Shown: positions 45,021-52,916 of the stretch, piece by piece
How positions within the stretch are numbered: the stretch's first letter is position 1
Layout: every line of letters starts with the position of its first letter
From: Cyclobacteriaceae bacterium
GTDB lineage: Bacteria > Bacteroidota > Bacteroidia > Cytophagales > Cyclobacteriaceae
NCBI GenBank assembly: GCA_013141055.1
Contig: JABFRS010000001.1
Location: 868,001-932,000, forward strand
Reading direction: 5' to 3'
DNA length: 64,000 nt
Notes under the pieces: model-generated
What the model saw: the letters and a program-made list of their open reading frames with translations, nothing else
Told to the model about the DNA's origin: nothing
Database searches by the model: none
Translations under genes and position numbers: made by a program

Positions 45021-46226
45021 ATGGCCTCATCAATCCAATCAATAAAGTCCGCTTTCCCCATTTTCACTCACCATCCTGATCTGGTTTACCTGGACAATGC
45101 TGCTACGTCTCAAAAGCCGCAGTCTGTCATTCAGGCCATGAATGATTTCTATGAAAAAGACAATGCAAACGTTCATCGTGGACTTTATCACTTGTCAACT
45201 CATGCTACCCGTCATTTTGACGAAGCCCGTTCAAAAGTCAGCGACTTCATTGGAGCAAAACCAGCCGACATCGCTTTCACAAAGGGCACAACTGAATCGA
45301 TCAATATTATTTCACATGGATTTCTTAAAAGACTAAAGTCGGGCGACGAAATTCTCCTCTCCGTCATGGAACACCATGCTAATTTTATTCCATGGCAACA
45401 ACTGTGCAAATCCACCGGAGCAAAGCTTAGAATCATTCACGTCACCAGTGGCGGAGATATTGATATTGAAAAGCTGGATGAATTAATTACATCTCACACA
45501 AAGCTTCTTGCCCTAACACATATTTCCAATGTGCTGGGAACCATCAATCCAATTGAGGAGATCATTCAGAAAGCTCACAAAAAGAATATTCCCGTACTGA
45601 TCGATGCTGCTCAAAGCGCAGGACATTATCCTATTGATGTAAAGTCGTTGGATGTTGACTTCCTTGCCTTTTCTGCACACAAAATGTTTGGGCCTCTTGG
45701 CACAGGAGTGCTGTTTGTAAAAGATAAATATCACGATCAGATCGATCCATTAAATTTTGGAGGCGGCAGTATAAAGAATGTAGAGTTAGAGGATACTCAA
45801 TTCATGAGTTATCCCTACAATCTTGAATCGGGCACCCCGCACATCGCAGGTGTATTAGGATTTGGTGCAGCCATTGACTTCATCCAATCTCTGAATGCTG
45901 ACGAAACTTTGAATCATACCCGGAACCTCATCTCTCTTTTCACCCAAAGGCTTGAGGCCATGGATTTCATTTCTATAGTTGGAAATCCCGGGAACAGGGG
46001 AAGCATTGTTTCCTTTCAGGTTAAAAATATTCACCCGCATGATGTTGCAGGCTTTCTGGGAAACCTTAACATATCCGTTCGCGCAGGCCATCATTGTGCT
46101 CAGCCTCTGCACGAAATGCTGGGGATTGGCCCGACGGTGCGCGTCTCATTTTCCATTTATAATACAAAAGAAGATGTGAACAGAATCTGCGATGCATTGT
46201 TAGAATTAAAAAAATTCTGGTCGTGA
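45021..46226 (+). CDS. sufS: SufS-type cysteine desulfurase
   Basis: This enzyme removes sulfur from cysteine as a persulfide. It has 401 residues. The PLP lysine is Lys221 (SAHKMFGPLGTG) and the persulfide Cys is Cys359 (VRAGHHCAQP). The length and short Cys loop indicate group II (SufS) rather than IscS. No sufBCD genes lie nearby. Its stop overlaps the GTG start of sufU (GTGA), and sufU in turn overlaps moaD. This suggests sulfur for Moco as well as, or instead of, iron-sulfur clusters. Confidence 0.93.
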   Translation: MASSIQSIKSAFPIFTHHPDLVYLDNAATSQKPQSVIQAMNDFYEKDNANVHRGLYHLSTHATRHFDEARSKVSDFIGAKPADIAFTKGTTESINIISHGFLKRLKSGDEILLSVMEHHANFIPWQQLCKSTGAKLRIIHVTSGGDIDIEKLDELITSHTKLLALTHISNVLGTINPIEEIIQKAHKKNIPVLIDAAQSAGHYPIDVKSLDVDFLAFSAHKMFGPLGTGVLFVKDKYHDQIDPLNFGGGSIKNVELEDTQFMSYPYNLESGTPHIAGVLGFGAAIDFIQSLNADETLNHTRNLISLFTQRLEAMDFISIVGNPGNRGSIVSFQVKNIHPHDVAGFLGNLNISVRAGHHCAQPLHEMLGIGPTVRVSFSIYNTKEDVNRICDALLELKKFWS

Positions 46227-46657
46227 GCAGTGATCTTAAGAGATTATATTCTGAAATCATCAAAGAGCACGCCTCTGCTCCTTTTCATTTTGAGAAGATA
46301 AGCAATTCACCTATTCAGTTAAAAGCTTATAACCCAATTTGCGGGGATCGTTTTGATTTTTACATCTCAAACCAACTTACCTCTATTCATTTTCATGGCT
46401 TTGGCTGTGCCATTTCAAAAGCTTCCTCCTCCATCATGGTGAAATTGCTGGAAGGAAAGAAAAATAATGAGGCCCTCGAACTTTGTAAACAATTTCTTCG
46501 CTTTGTTAACAAAGAATCACTTGCCAATGAGGTAGTTTTGCCGGATGAGCTTCTCGCATTCTCAGGTGTACATGATTTTCCGGAAAGGATGGATTGTGCA
46601 ACACTTGCATGGAAAGAGATGGAAAAATATTTAAGCAATTCTGTTCCCGAGAAATGA
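46223..46657 (+). CDS. sufU: SufU-type sulfur acceptor/scaffold
   Basis: A 144-residue IscU-like protein of the SufU subgroup. It starts with GTG inside the sufS stop. Zinc-site residues match Bacillus SufU by pattern: Cys40 and Asp42 (NPICGD), Cys62 (GFGCAIS) and Cys125 (RMDCATLAW). The 63-residue spacing between the last two is characteristic of SufU, whereas IscU has about 43. SufU takes persulfide sulfur from SufS. It overlaps moaD by four bases (ATGA), so it may feed MoaD/MoeB; that link is inferred. Confidence 0.9.
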   Translation: MSSDLKRLYSEIIKEHASAPFHFEKISNSPIQLKAYNPICGDRFDFYISNQLTSIHFHGFGCAISKASSSIMVKLLEGKKNNEALELCKQFLRFVNKESLANEVVLPDELLAFSGVHDFPERMDCATLAWKEMEKYLSNSVPEK

Positions 46658-46896
46658 AAATTACCCTTATCGCTTTCGGAATCGCTAAAGACATTCTTCA
46701 CTCAAAGAAATCGGAGGTGGAAATTCCAGACGGCGCAAGCATCCTATCGCTCAAGCAAAGAATTCTCCATCAGTATCCGGAGTTTTCAAAACTCAAATCA
46801 CTTTCATTTGCCGTTGGAGAGAATTATCAGGAGGACTCCTATCAGCTCAATGAAAATGATGAAGTTGTAATTATCCCTCCTGTAAGCGGCGGTTAA
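46654..46896 (+). CDS. moaD: Molybdopterin synthase sulfur-carrier subunit MoaD
   Basis: An 80-residue ubiquitin-fold protein. Translation starts at the ATG overlapping the sufU stop (ATGA). The chain begins 'MKITLIAFGIAKDIL' and ends 'DEVVIIPPVSGG'; the C-terminal Gly-Gly would be adenylated by MoeB and turned into a thiocarboxylate for molybdopterin synthase with MoaE. A second MoaD-like gene lies at 48990. Being coupled to sufS-sufU, this one is the better candidate for the Moco pathway. Confidence 0.92.
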   Translation: MKITLIAFGIAKDILHSKKSEVEIPDGASILSLKQRILHQYPEFSKLKSLSFAVGENYQEDSYQLNENDEVVIIPPVSGG

Positions 46897-46906
46897 CATT
46901 GTAGTC

Positions 46907-47904
46907 ATGCAAAAGACGAATGATCAGATAAAAATTTTACTCTCCAGGGATTTTCCTGAAACTGCCTCCAGGCTTTTAAAAGAGGCTGGCTTTGAAGTGG
47001 ATGCATGGCCGGAAGAAAGACCAATGAAGCAACCGGGCTAATTCAAAGAGCCAGCAAAGTCACCGCACTTATCTGCGGCGGCACCGATACTATCGATTCT
47101 GTTTTTCTGAATGCCTGCCGTCAGCTTGATATCATTTCTCAATTTGCCGTTGGCTACGACAACATTAATATTCCGGAGGCGAGCCGGCTTGGCATAGCCG
47201 TTTGCAATACACCCAATGCTATGAGTGATGCAACTGCCGACGTTGCTTTCGGACTCATGATCACCGCATCCAGAAAAATGTTCTACATGCACAAGATGAT
47301 CTCAAAAGGTGAGTGGAGCTATTTCCGCCCTAAAGGAAATCTTGGAATTGAGTTGAAGAACAAAACACTGGGAGTATTTGGTATGGGGCGCATCGGAATG
47401 GAGATGGCAAAAAGATGTAAAGGTGCTTATAACATGAACATCCTCTACCACAACCGCAAACCAAATCCCAAAGCAGAACAAGTCCTCGGGGCAAAAATGG
47501 TCACCTTTGATGAGCTGTTGAGCCAAAGTGATGTTGTATCCGTTCACAGTGTACTGAGCGAAGAGACAAAAGGAATGTTCAATCTCTCTGTCTTTAAAAA
47601 GATGAAACCTTCCTCCATTTTCATCAATACTTCACGCGGCGGACTTCACAATGAAAAAGATCTTATTGAGGCTCTTCAAAAAAATATCATCTGGGGTGCA
47701 GGACTGGACGTAACAAATCCGGAACCCATGCATAAAGACAACCCGCTTCTTTCGATGGAAAACGTTTCAGTATTGCCGCACATCGGCTCTGCAACGGTTG
47801 AAGCCCGCAATGAAATGGCCAGAATGGCCGCACAGAATATTATTGATTTCTATAAGAAAGGCGAACTGACGAATAATGTAAATCCTGATTTCAAAAGAAA
47901 TTAA
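46907..47904 (+). pseudogene. D-2-hydroxyacid dehydrogenase (glyoxylate/hydroxypyruvate reductase type), frameshifted
   Basis: The ATG at 46907 opens a frame that reads as the family's N terminus ('IKILLSRDFPETASRLLKEA', then 'GFEVDAWPEERP') but hits TAA at 47039. The rest continues in the -1 frame, visible as an ORF from 47005. The switch lies near 47,020-47,030 and fits one lost base. The downstream part has the NAD-binding and catalytic motifs: 'GVFGMGRIGMEMAKRCKG', Arg in 'NTSRGGL', Glu in 'TNPEPM' and His in 'LPHIGSAT'. It may be a real mutation or an assembly error; no slippery heptamer is obvious. A 300-residue product from 47005 would lack the first strand-helix units. Confidence 0.8.
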
Positions 47905-47907
47905 GGA

Positions 47908-48927
47908 TCACGCTGAGAGATTTTTGGTTTTAATAACTGCCCCCATAATACTCAACGCAATCTCCTTTGCTCCCTGAGCGTTGATATCCACACCGATCGG
48001 TGATTCAATCCTCCCGATCTTATCGTCAGAAAATCCAGCCTCTTTCAATCGCGCTACTCTCTTCTCGTGGGTCTTCTTGCTGCCCAAGGCTCCGATGTAG
48101 GCTACTTTTGAATTGAGTAAGATGTTTAGTGCATCGTCATCGATCTTGGGATCATGCGATAATACAACAGCATAATCGTAATGATCCAGTAAAAGATCCG
48201 GGAGAATCTCTGAAGGATATTTTACAATCAACTGATCAGGTGCCACCACAAACTGTGTCTTGTCGGCAAATACTCCCCGTGGATCAATAACAATCGTTTC
48301 AAAATCATATGCCTTCGCCAACTGCAACAGATCTACCGTGATGTGTGCAGCACCAATGATCAACATCCGGTTCCTCTTTGGAAAAACCTGAATAAAATAT
48401 TGTTTCCCACTCACTTCAACCAACTCGTTCCTGCGCTTTTCAAGTGCTACCCTTGCTTTCGAAACAACTTCCTCCGGCATTTCAGAATCTGAAATCTCTC
48501 CTTTGGAATTCATCAATACATTTCCATTCTCGCCCGATAGCGAAGTGATCAGCAGACAGATCTCATTTTTGGAAAGCAACGTTCCCAATTCCTGCCACAC
48601 CTTGTACTCAGTTGATTCACTTTCGGGATAGGATTGAAGATAAACCTGGATCTTACCACCGCATGCAAGCCCCGCCTGCCACGCTTCATCATCCGATACT
48701 CCATATGATAACAGAGTTCCTCCCTGCGTCAGCTTCAATGATTCTTTTATCACACTCCCCTCCACACATCCCCCGCTGACGGAACCAGAGATCTCCGCAT
48801 TCCATGAAATGATCATGGCAGACCCGACAGGACGTGGTGAAGAGCCCCACGTCTGCACAACTCTGGCGATAGCAAAAGGTTTCTTTGCCTGAGCCCATTC
48901 ATTGATCTGAGGAAACAGTTCTTTCAT
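47908..48927 (-). CDS. XdhC/CoxI-family molybdoenzyme maturation protein
   Basis: A 339-residue protein of the XdhC family, which inserts and sulfurates Moco in xanthine-dehydrogenase-type enzymes. The XdhC/CoxI domain shows 'VVQTWGSSPRPVGSAMIIS' and 'GSVSGGCVEGSVIKE' (Cys at about 54). A C-terminal Rossmann domain has 'RMLIIGAAHITVDLLQLA' and 'HDPKIDDDALNILL'. No molybdenum hydroxylase is in the window, so its client is elsewhere. It is convergent to the dehydrogenase gene with a four-base gap and divergent from the second MoaD-like gene. Confidence 0.9.
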   Translation of the reverse strand: MKELFPQINEWAQAKKPFAIARVVQTWGSSPRPVGSAMIISWNAEISGSVSGGCVEGSVIKESLKLTQGGTLLSYGVSDDEAWQAGLACGGKIQVYLQSYPESESTEYKVWQELGTLLSKNEICLLITSLSGENGNVLMNSKGEISDSEMPEEVVSKARVALEKRRNELVEVSGKQYFIQVFPKRNRMLIIGAAHITVDLLQLAKAYDFETIVIDPRGVFADKTQFVVAPDQLIVKYPSEILPDLLLDHYDYAVVLSHDPKIDDDALNILLNSKVAYIGALGSKKTHEKRVARLKEAGFSDDKIGRIESPIGVDINAQGAKEIALSIMGAVIKTKNLSA

Positions 48928-48973
48928 AGAATCATGAAATTACGACCTGATCCTTCAAAAGAAAATAAATCTT

Positions 48974-48981
48974 TACTTTTG
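48974..48981 (+). promoter_or_regulatory. Candidate -7 box upstream of the second MoaD-like gene
   Basis: TACTTTTG matches TAnnTTTG and lies eight bases before the ATG at 48990. A transcript from here would be almost leaderless. No TTTG is found at the expected -33 position. Confidence 0.3.
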
Positions 48982-48989
48982 AAATCGTC

Positions 48990-49262
48990 ATGCCAAAAGT
49001 AAAATTCACATCAGCCTTAAAGCGTTTCTTCCCTACCCTTGGCGAAATGCAGATTCAGGGATCAACCGTGAATGAAGCGTTACAGAATATCAATAAAAGC
49101 CATCCCGGAATTCTCAGTTACCTGGTCGAGGAAAACGGAGCACTGAGAAAACATGTAAACATTTTTGTAAAGGGTGAATTGATTCAGGATCGTCTTACTT
49201 TGAATGACCCAATAAACGATCAGGATGAGTTGGTTATCTTCCAGGCCCTGTCAGGAGGCTGA
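48990..49262 (+). CDS. MoaD/ThiS-family ubiquitin-like protein
   Basis: A 90-residue beta-grasp protein: start 'MPKVKFTSALKRFFPTLGE', middle 'HVNIFVKGELIQDRLTLNDP' and end 'DELVIFQALSGG'. The C-terminal Gly-Gly implies adenylation and thiocarboxylation by a MoeB/ThiF-type E1. It is longer at the N terminus than the MoaD at 46654 and clearly different, so it is a second carrier protein rather than a duplicate. It lies five bases before the Asp-box propeller gene, suggesting a joint role. It could serve Moco, tungsten cofactor, cysteine or another sulfur pathway. Confidence 0.87.
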   Translation: MPKVKFTSALKRFFPTLGEMQIQGSTVNEALQNINKSHPGILSYLVEENGALRKHVNIFVKGELIQDRLTLNDPINDQDELVIFQALSGG

Positions 49263-49267
49263 TTACT

Positions 49268-50347
49268 ATGCAGACAAAACTTCTAGCCGGCACATCAAAG
49301 GGCCTGGTCGTTTTTGAGAACATCAACGGATGGAAAATATCTTCCATTCACTTTGAAGGTCTTCCTATCTCATTCATCTATATCGACGAACGAAGCAACA
49401 CCTGGTGGACCGGAATCTCACATCGTCATTGGGGAGAAAAACTTCATCGATCACAAGATGAAGGAAAGCACTGGGAAGAAATTCCTGTACCTAATTATAA
49501 CAACGCACTTTATCAACCTGAAAAACCTGCCTCCCTTAAAAAAATATGGGTCATACAACATGGCGGAGACGATAAGCCAAACAGTTTATGGTTGGGTACT
49601 GAACCCGGTGGATTATTCCATAGCACCAACAACGGCAAAAGTTTTGAATTGGTTGAAAGTCTCTGGAATCATCCTAGTCGCCGGGATCCATCGCAATGGT
49701 TCGGTGCCGGTAAAGACTATCCTTTTATTCACTCTATCGTTCTGGACCCAATCGATAGCAATCATCTTTATGTTGGAGTGAGTTGTGCGGGAGTTTTCGA
49801 AAGTGCCGACCTGGGAAAAACCTGGAGCACAAGAAATTCAGGATTAATCGCAGCCTATCTTCCTGATCCAAAAGCTGAAGCAGGTCACGATCCTCATAAA
49901 ATACTACTATGCAAAGACCATCCTGAAGTAATGTGGCAGCAAAATCATTGCGGCATTTTCAGAAGCATCAATGGAGGCAAACAATGGGAAGATGTAAGTG
50001 ATCCCGATGGCTTTCCGAAATATGGTTTCGCTCTGATCGTCGATGATCATGATCCATTGACTGCATGGGTAATACCTGCTCATAGCGATGAACAACGAAT
50101 TCCTGTTGACCTCAGACTTGTAGTTTGTAAAACTTCTGACGGAGGAAAGAACTGGATCACCCTTACCAATGGGTTGCCGGAAGAAAGTGCTTTCGATCTC
50201 GTGCTTCGCCACTCCTTTGCGAAAAAAGAAGACACTCTTTCATTCGGCACAAACAATGGCAATCTTTATATATCAGAAGACAAAGGTGATTCATGGAAAA
50301 ATATTTCGCATCATCTCGCCATGATCAATTGCGTTACTTTCAATTGA
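49268..50347 (+). CDS. Cytoplasmic Asp-box (BNR/sialidase-fold) beta-propeller
   Basis: A 359-residue propeller with six Asp-box motifs (S/T-x-D/N-x-G-x-x-W/F): at residues 62 (SQDEGKHW), 119 (STNNGKSF), 179 (SADLGKTW), 233 (SINGGKQW), 289 (TSDGGKNW) and 336 (SEDKGDSW). No signal peptide is seen, unlike secreted sialidases. The catalytic Arg triad and Asp/Tyr of sialidases cannot be assigned. It follows the second MoaD-like gene by five bases. Such proteins are often labelled exo-alpha-sialidase; an activity is not supported here. Confidence 0.83.
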   Translation: MQTKLLAGTSKGLVVFENINGWKISSIHFEGLPISFIYIDERSNTWWTGISHRHWGEKLHRSQDEGKHWEEIPVPNYNNALYQPEKPASLKKIWVIQHGGDDKPNSLWLGTEPGGLFHSTNNGKSFELVESLWNHPSRRDPSQWFGAGKDYPFIHSIVLDPIDSNHLYVGVSCAGVFESADLGKTWSTRNSGLIAAYLPDPKAEAGHDPHKILLCKDHPEVMWQQNHCGIFRSINGGKQWEDVSDPDGFPKYGFALIVDDHDPLTAWVIPAHSDEQRIPVDLRLVVCKTSDGGKNWITLTNGLPEESAFDLVLRHSFAKKEDTLSFGTNNGNLYISEDKGDSWKNISHHLAMINCVTFN

Positions 50348-50353
50348 AGTAAA

Positions 50354-51490
50354 CTAGTACAGCGTAAGGTCTTTGTTAACTTCTGCCTTCCACGCGATCA
50401 GTCCGCCTTTCATATTGACAGCATTCTCAAAACCATTTTCTCTTAGCTTTCGGGCCGCTATTGCTCCACGCTGACCGCTTTTACAATACACAATGATCAT
50501 CCTGTCTTTTTTCAAGAGCTCTTTCTGGTCAAGAAGAGAATCGATCGGGATATTAACTCCTCCTATGTTCACGATGTCGAATTCAAAAGATTCTCTTACA
50601 TCGATCAACTGGATGCCGTCTCCCCGCAGCAACTCCCTTACTTCTAGCGGAGATATTTCCTTTGCTTCAACTGTGGAAGCGGATGCTTTACAAAAAGCTT
50701 CATAATCAATCAGCTTGGTAATGGTTGGATTAATTCCTGAAACCGGATTATCCACATTGCTCTTTAAATTCAGGAATCGTGTAGTGAAATCAAGAGCATC
50801 GTAGATCATCAATCTTCCGCTCAGCGTAGTGCCAATACCCGTAAGAACTTTTAACGCTTCATTCGCCTGCATGGAACCAATGATACCCGGCAGGACTCCC
50901 AGCACACCACCCACACTACAGGATGGAACCATTTCAGGAGGCGGTGGTTCCGGAAAGAGGTCCCGGTAATTGGGTCCACGCTTTCCATCGGCGTTCAGAT
51001 GATTAAAAACACTGACCTGGCCTTCAAACTGAAAAATCGCTCCATAGATCAGTGTCTTCTTCAGCAATACACATGCATCATTCACGAGATAGCGGGTCGG
51101 TAAATTATCAGAGCCATCAATGATCACATCATAAGATGAAATAATTTTCATGGCGTTGTCTGAATTCAACAATCCATCGTGCAACTCGATCTTAACATTA
51201 GGATTTAGTTCCCTGAGACGAACTCCAGCCTGTTCAGTCTTTTTCTTTCCGATATCTTTTGTGGTGAACAATATCTGACGATGCAGATTACTTTCATCTA
51301 CCAGGTCAAAATCAACAATTCCCAATCTCCCCACTCCTGCCGCCGTCAGGTAATATAATGCAGGTGAGCCAAGTCCACCGGCACCGATCACCAGCACACT
51401 TCCCTCCTTGATTCGTTGCTGACCCGTTTGCCCAAGGTCAGGCAATAACATCTGCCGGCTGTAACGCTTTAATTCTTCCTGTGAGAACAT
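50354..51490 (-). CDS. moeB: MoeB/ThiF-type E1 adenylyltransferase with C-terminal rhodanese domain
   Basis: A 378-residue fusion like MoeZ. The E1 part has the nucleotide loop GAGGLGSP (36-43), 'VDESNLHRQILF' and 'SCSVGGVLGVLPGIIGSMQA'. It adenylates the Gly-Gly end of MoaD-like proteins. The rhodanese domain (about 275-378) has active Cys336 (VYCKSGQRG) to deliver sulfur. The usual zinc-binding cysteine pairs are absent: 'NYRDLFPEPP' has Asp177, and 'NPVSG' stands where CPVCG is expected. It lies between the propeller gene (convergent) and moaE (divergent). Confidence 0.93.
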   Translation of the reverse strand: MFSQEELKRYSRQMLLPDLGQTGQQRIKEGSVLVIGAGGLGSPALYYLTAAGVGRLGIVDFDLVDESNLHRQILFTTKDIGKKKTEQAGVRLRELNPNVKIELHDGLLNSDNAMKIISSYDVIIDGSDNLPTRYLVNDACVLLKKTLIYGAIFQFEGQVSVFNHLNADGKRGPNYRDLFPEPPPPEMVPSCSVGGVLGVLPGIIGSMQANEALKVLTGIGTTLSGRLMIYDALDFTTRFLNLKSNVDNPVSGINPTITKLIDYEAFCKASASTVEAKEISPLEVRELLRGDGIQLIDVRESFEFDIVNIGGVNIPIDSLLDQKELLKKDRMIIVYCKSGQRGAIAARKLRENGFENAVNMKGGLIAWKAEVNKDLTLY

Positions 51491-51581
51491 TTATTAAAAA
51501 GTGATTTCCCTTCGTTAAAGTTAATGACAGAAATGAAATTAGAGTTGTTTACTTTGTAATCACTCATCTTTTTAGAAAGAC

Positions 51582-51992
51582 ATGATTGAAATTACTGAAA
51601 AGCCAATCGACGTTCAGAAAGTGATCGAAACAGCCTCCCAGCAGGGAGCCGGCGCCATCAATGTTTTCATCGGCACCATTCGCGATCAGGCTAAAAACAA
51701 AAAGGTGGTGCGGCTGGAATACGAGGCCTATGAACCAATGGCTATTGCCGAAACCCGCAAAATACTGGAAGCAACTTCAAGAAAATGGGAGCTTTTGGGA
51801 TGGGCCGTCAGTCACAGAATTGGTGCCCTGAAACCCGGAGAAGTGGCCGTTGTGGTCGCGGTTTCCACAAAACACCGGAAAGAATCTTTTGAAGCCTGTC
51901 AGTTTGTAATCGACGAGTTGAAGAAGACCGTTCCTATTTTCAAAAAGGAAGTCTTTGAAGATGGTGAAGAATGGGTAGACGTCAGGAAATAA
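51582..51992 (+). CDS. moaE: Molybdopterin synthase catalytic subunit MoaE
   Basis: This protein forms the dithiolene of molybdopterin with thiocarboxylated MoaD. It has 136 residues. Family motifs are 'GAINVFIGTIRDQAKNKKV', 'LEYEAYEPMA', 'HRIGALKPGEVAVVVAVSTK' and the lysine-rich active site 'VPIFKKEVFEDGEEWV'. It stands alone on the plus strand, divergent from moeB. Confidence 0.96.
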   Translation: MIEITEKPIDVQKVIETASQQGAGAINVFIGTIRDQAKNKKVVRLEYEAYEPMAIAETRKILEATSRKWELLGWAVSHRIGALKPGEVAVVVAVSTKHRKESFEACQFVIDELKKTVPIFKKEVFEDGEEWVDVRK

Positions 51993-52403
51993 TCCTGACA
52001 ACTCAATCTTCAGACCTGTGTAGCGATCATGAATCCCATCGTTACAATTGCCATGGCGACAAGAAGTCCCGCCAACACAACGATGAGAAGATCCCGATAG
52101 ATCGGATTCACCTCCACGATAGAAAATTTGAATAACAATTTCATAGCCAACTGATTTTCATACAAGCTAACGCCTTCGCACGAAAAAAGTTCATGATTAA
52201 TATTGCAGTCGGAGATGCTGTAAGATTTTATTCCAGATTTCAGAAGAGTTGAAATATCAGAAGGCAAAGTGTCTTAATTCCAGATTAAACCAGAAGCTCC
52301 CAACATTCTGGTAATGTGCAGCTTTCCGGGAAAGCGCCCTTCAGGACGGGGTATAATATTGAATGTAAGATCAGGTCACTCCTTGAACAATTTGATGGAA
52401 AAT
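51993..52403. other. Intergenic region between moaE and moaC
   Basis: About 410 bases between two convergent genes. Besides the possible small membrane ORF described separately, I see only a palindromic patch near 52,318-52,345 (GCTTTCcggGAAAGC and a following CCC/GGG pair). No T-run follows it, so terminator function is doubtful. Confidence 0.4.
52010..52144 (-). CDS. Possible small single-helix membrane protein
   Basis: A 44-residue frame starting at the ATG at 52144: a short cationic start (Met-Lys-Leu-Leu-Phe-Lys-Phe) and one long hydrophobic segment ('LLIVVLAGLLVAMAIVTMGF'). The frame is open upstream to 52267, but those residues look unlike a protein. It lies just past moaE on the opposite strand, in the only roomy gap of the Moco island. 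No clear ribosome-binding site. Function unknown; it may be chance. Confidence 0.35.
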   Translation of the reverse strand: MKLLFKFSIVEVNPIYRDLLIVVLAGLLVAMAIVTMGFMIATQV

Positions 52404-52883
52404 TTACTTCCGCTTAAAGTCTTTCTTGCCGCCCGTCTTCTCCATCAGCTTTATTTCCTCAATGACAATGTCGTGACTAAGCGCTTTACACATATCATAC
52501 ACCGTAAGCGCAGCAATCGTTGCCGCCGTCAATGCCTCCATTTCAACACCTGTCTTACCTGACACTGTGGCAAAAGAATCGATCACTACCTTCTTTCCCT
52601 TCACTTCAAATTTTATCTGGCAATCTTCCAATCCAAGCGGGTGACAGAAGGGAATAATTGAAGAAGTTTTCTTTGCTCCCATAACGCCAGCTATAATTGC
52701 TGTCTGAAATACAGGGCCCTTTTTAGTGATCAGCTCATTGTTTTTCACCTCCGCCAGCACCGCTTTGCCAAGAAAAACAGTAGCCTGTGCACTGGCTGTT
52801 CTCCGGGTAATTTGCTTTTCAGAGACATCCACCATTTTAGGATTTCCTGAACGATCTACGTGAGTTAACGTGGGCTTCTTCAT
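52404..52883 (-). CDS. moaC: Cyclic pyranopterin monophosphate synthase MoaC
   Basis: This protein converts the MoaA product to cyclic pyranopterin monophosphate. It has 159 residues. Conserved parts are 'GVMGAKKTSSIIPFCHPLGL', 'TVSGKTGVEMEALTAATIAA' and the basic/acidic 'HDIVIEEIKLMEKTGGK' end. It is divergent from moeA, with 33 bases between the starts, so the two should share a control region. Confidence 0.96.
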   Translation of the reverse strand: MKKPTLTHVDRSGNPKMVDVSEKQITRRTASAQATVFLGKAVLAEVKNNELITKKGPVFQTAIIAGVMGAKKTSSIIPFCHPLGLEDCQIKFEVKGKKVVIDSFATVSGKTGVEMEALTAATIAALTVYDMCKALSHDIVIEEIKLMEKTGGKKDFKRK

Positions 52884-52916
52884 TTTCTATTATCTTGAAT
52901 CAAAAATAACCATTTC

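Noticed and set aside
46990-47040. Programmed -1 ribosomal frameshift in the hydroxyacid dehydrogenase gene
   Set aside because: No X-XXY-YYZ slippery heptamer with a following stem or pseudoknot is evident, and this family is not known to use recoding. Mutation or assembly error is simpler.
52268-52403. Moco riboswitch upstream of moaC/moaE
   Set aside because: The stretch lies at the 3' ends of both convergent genes, and I could not recognise the conserved core of the Moco RNA motif.
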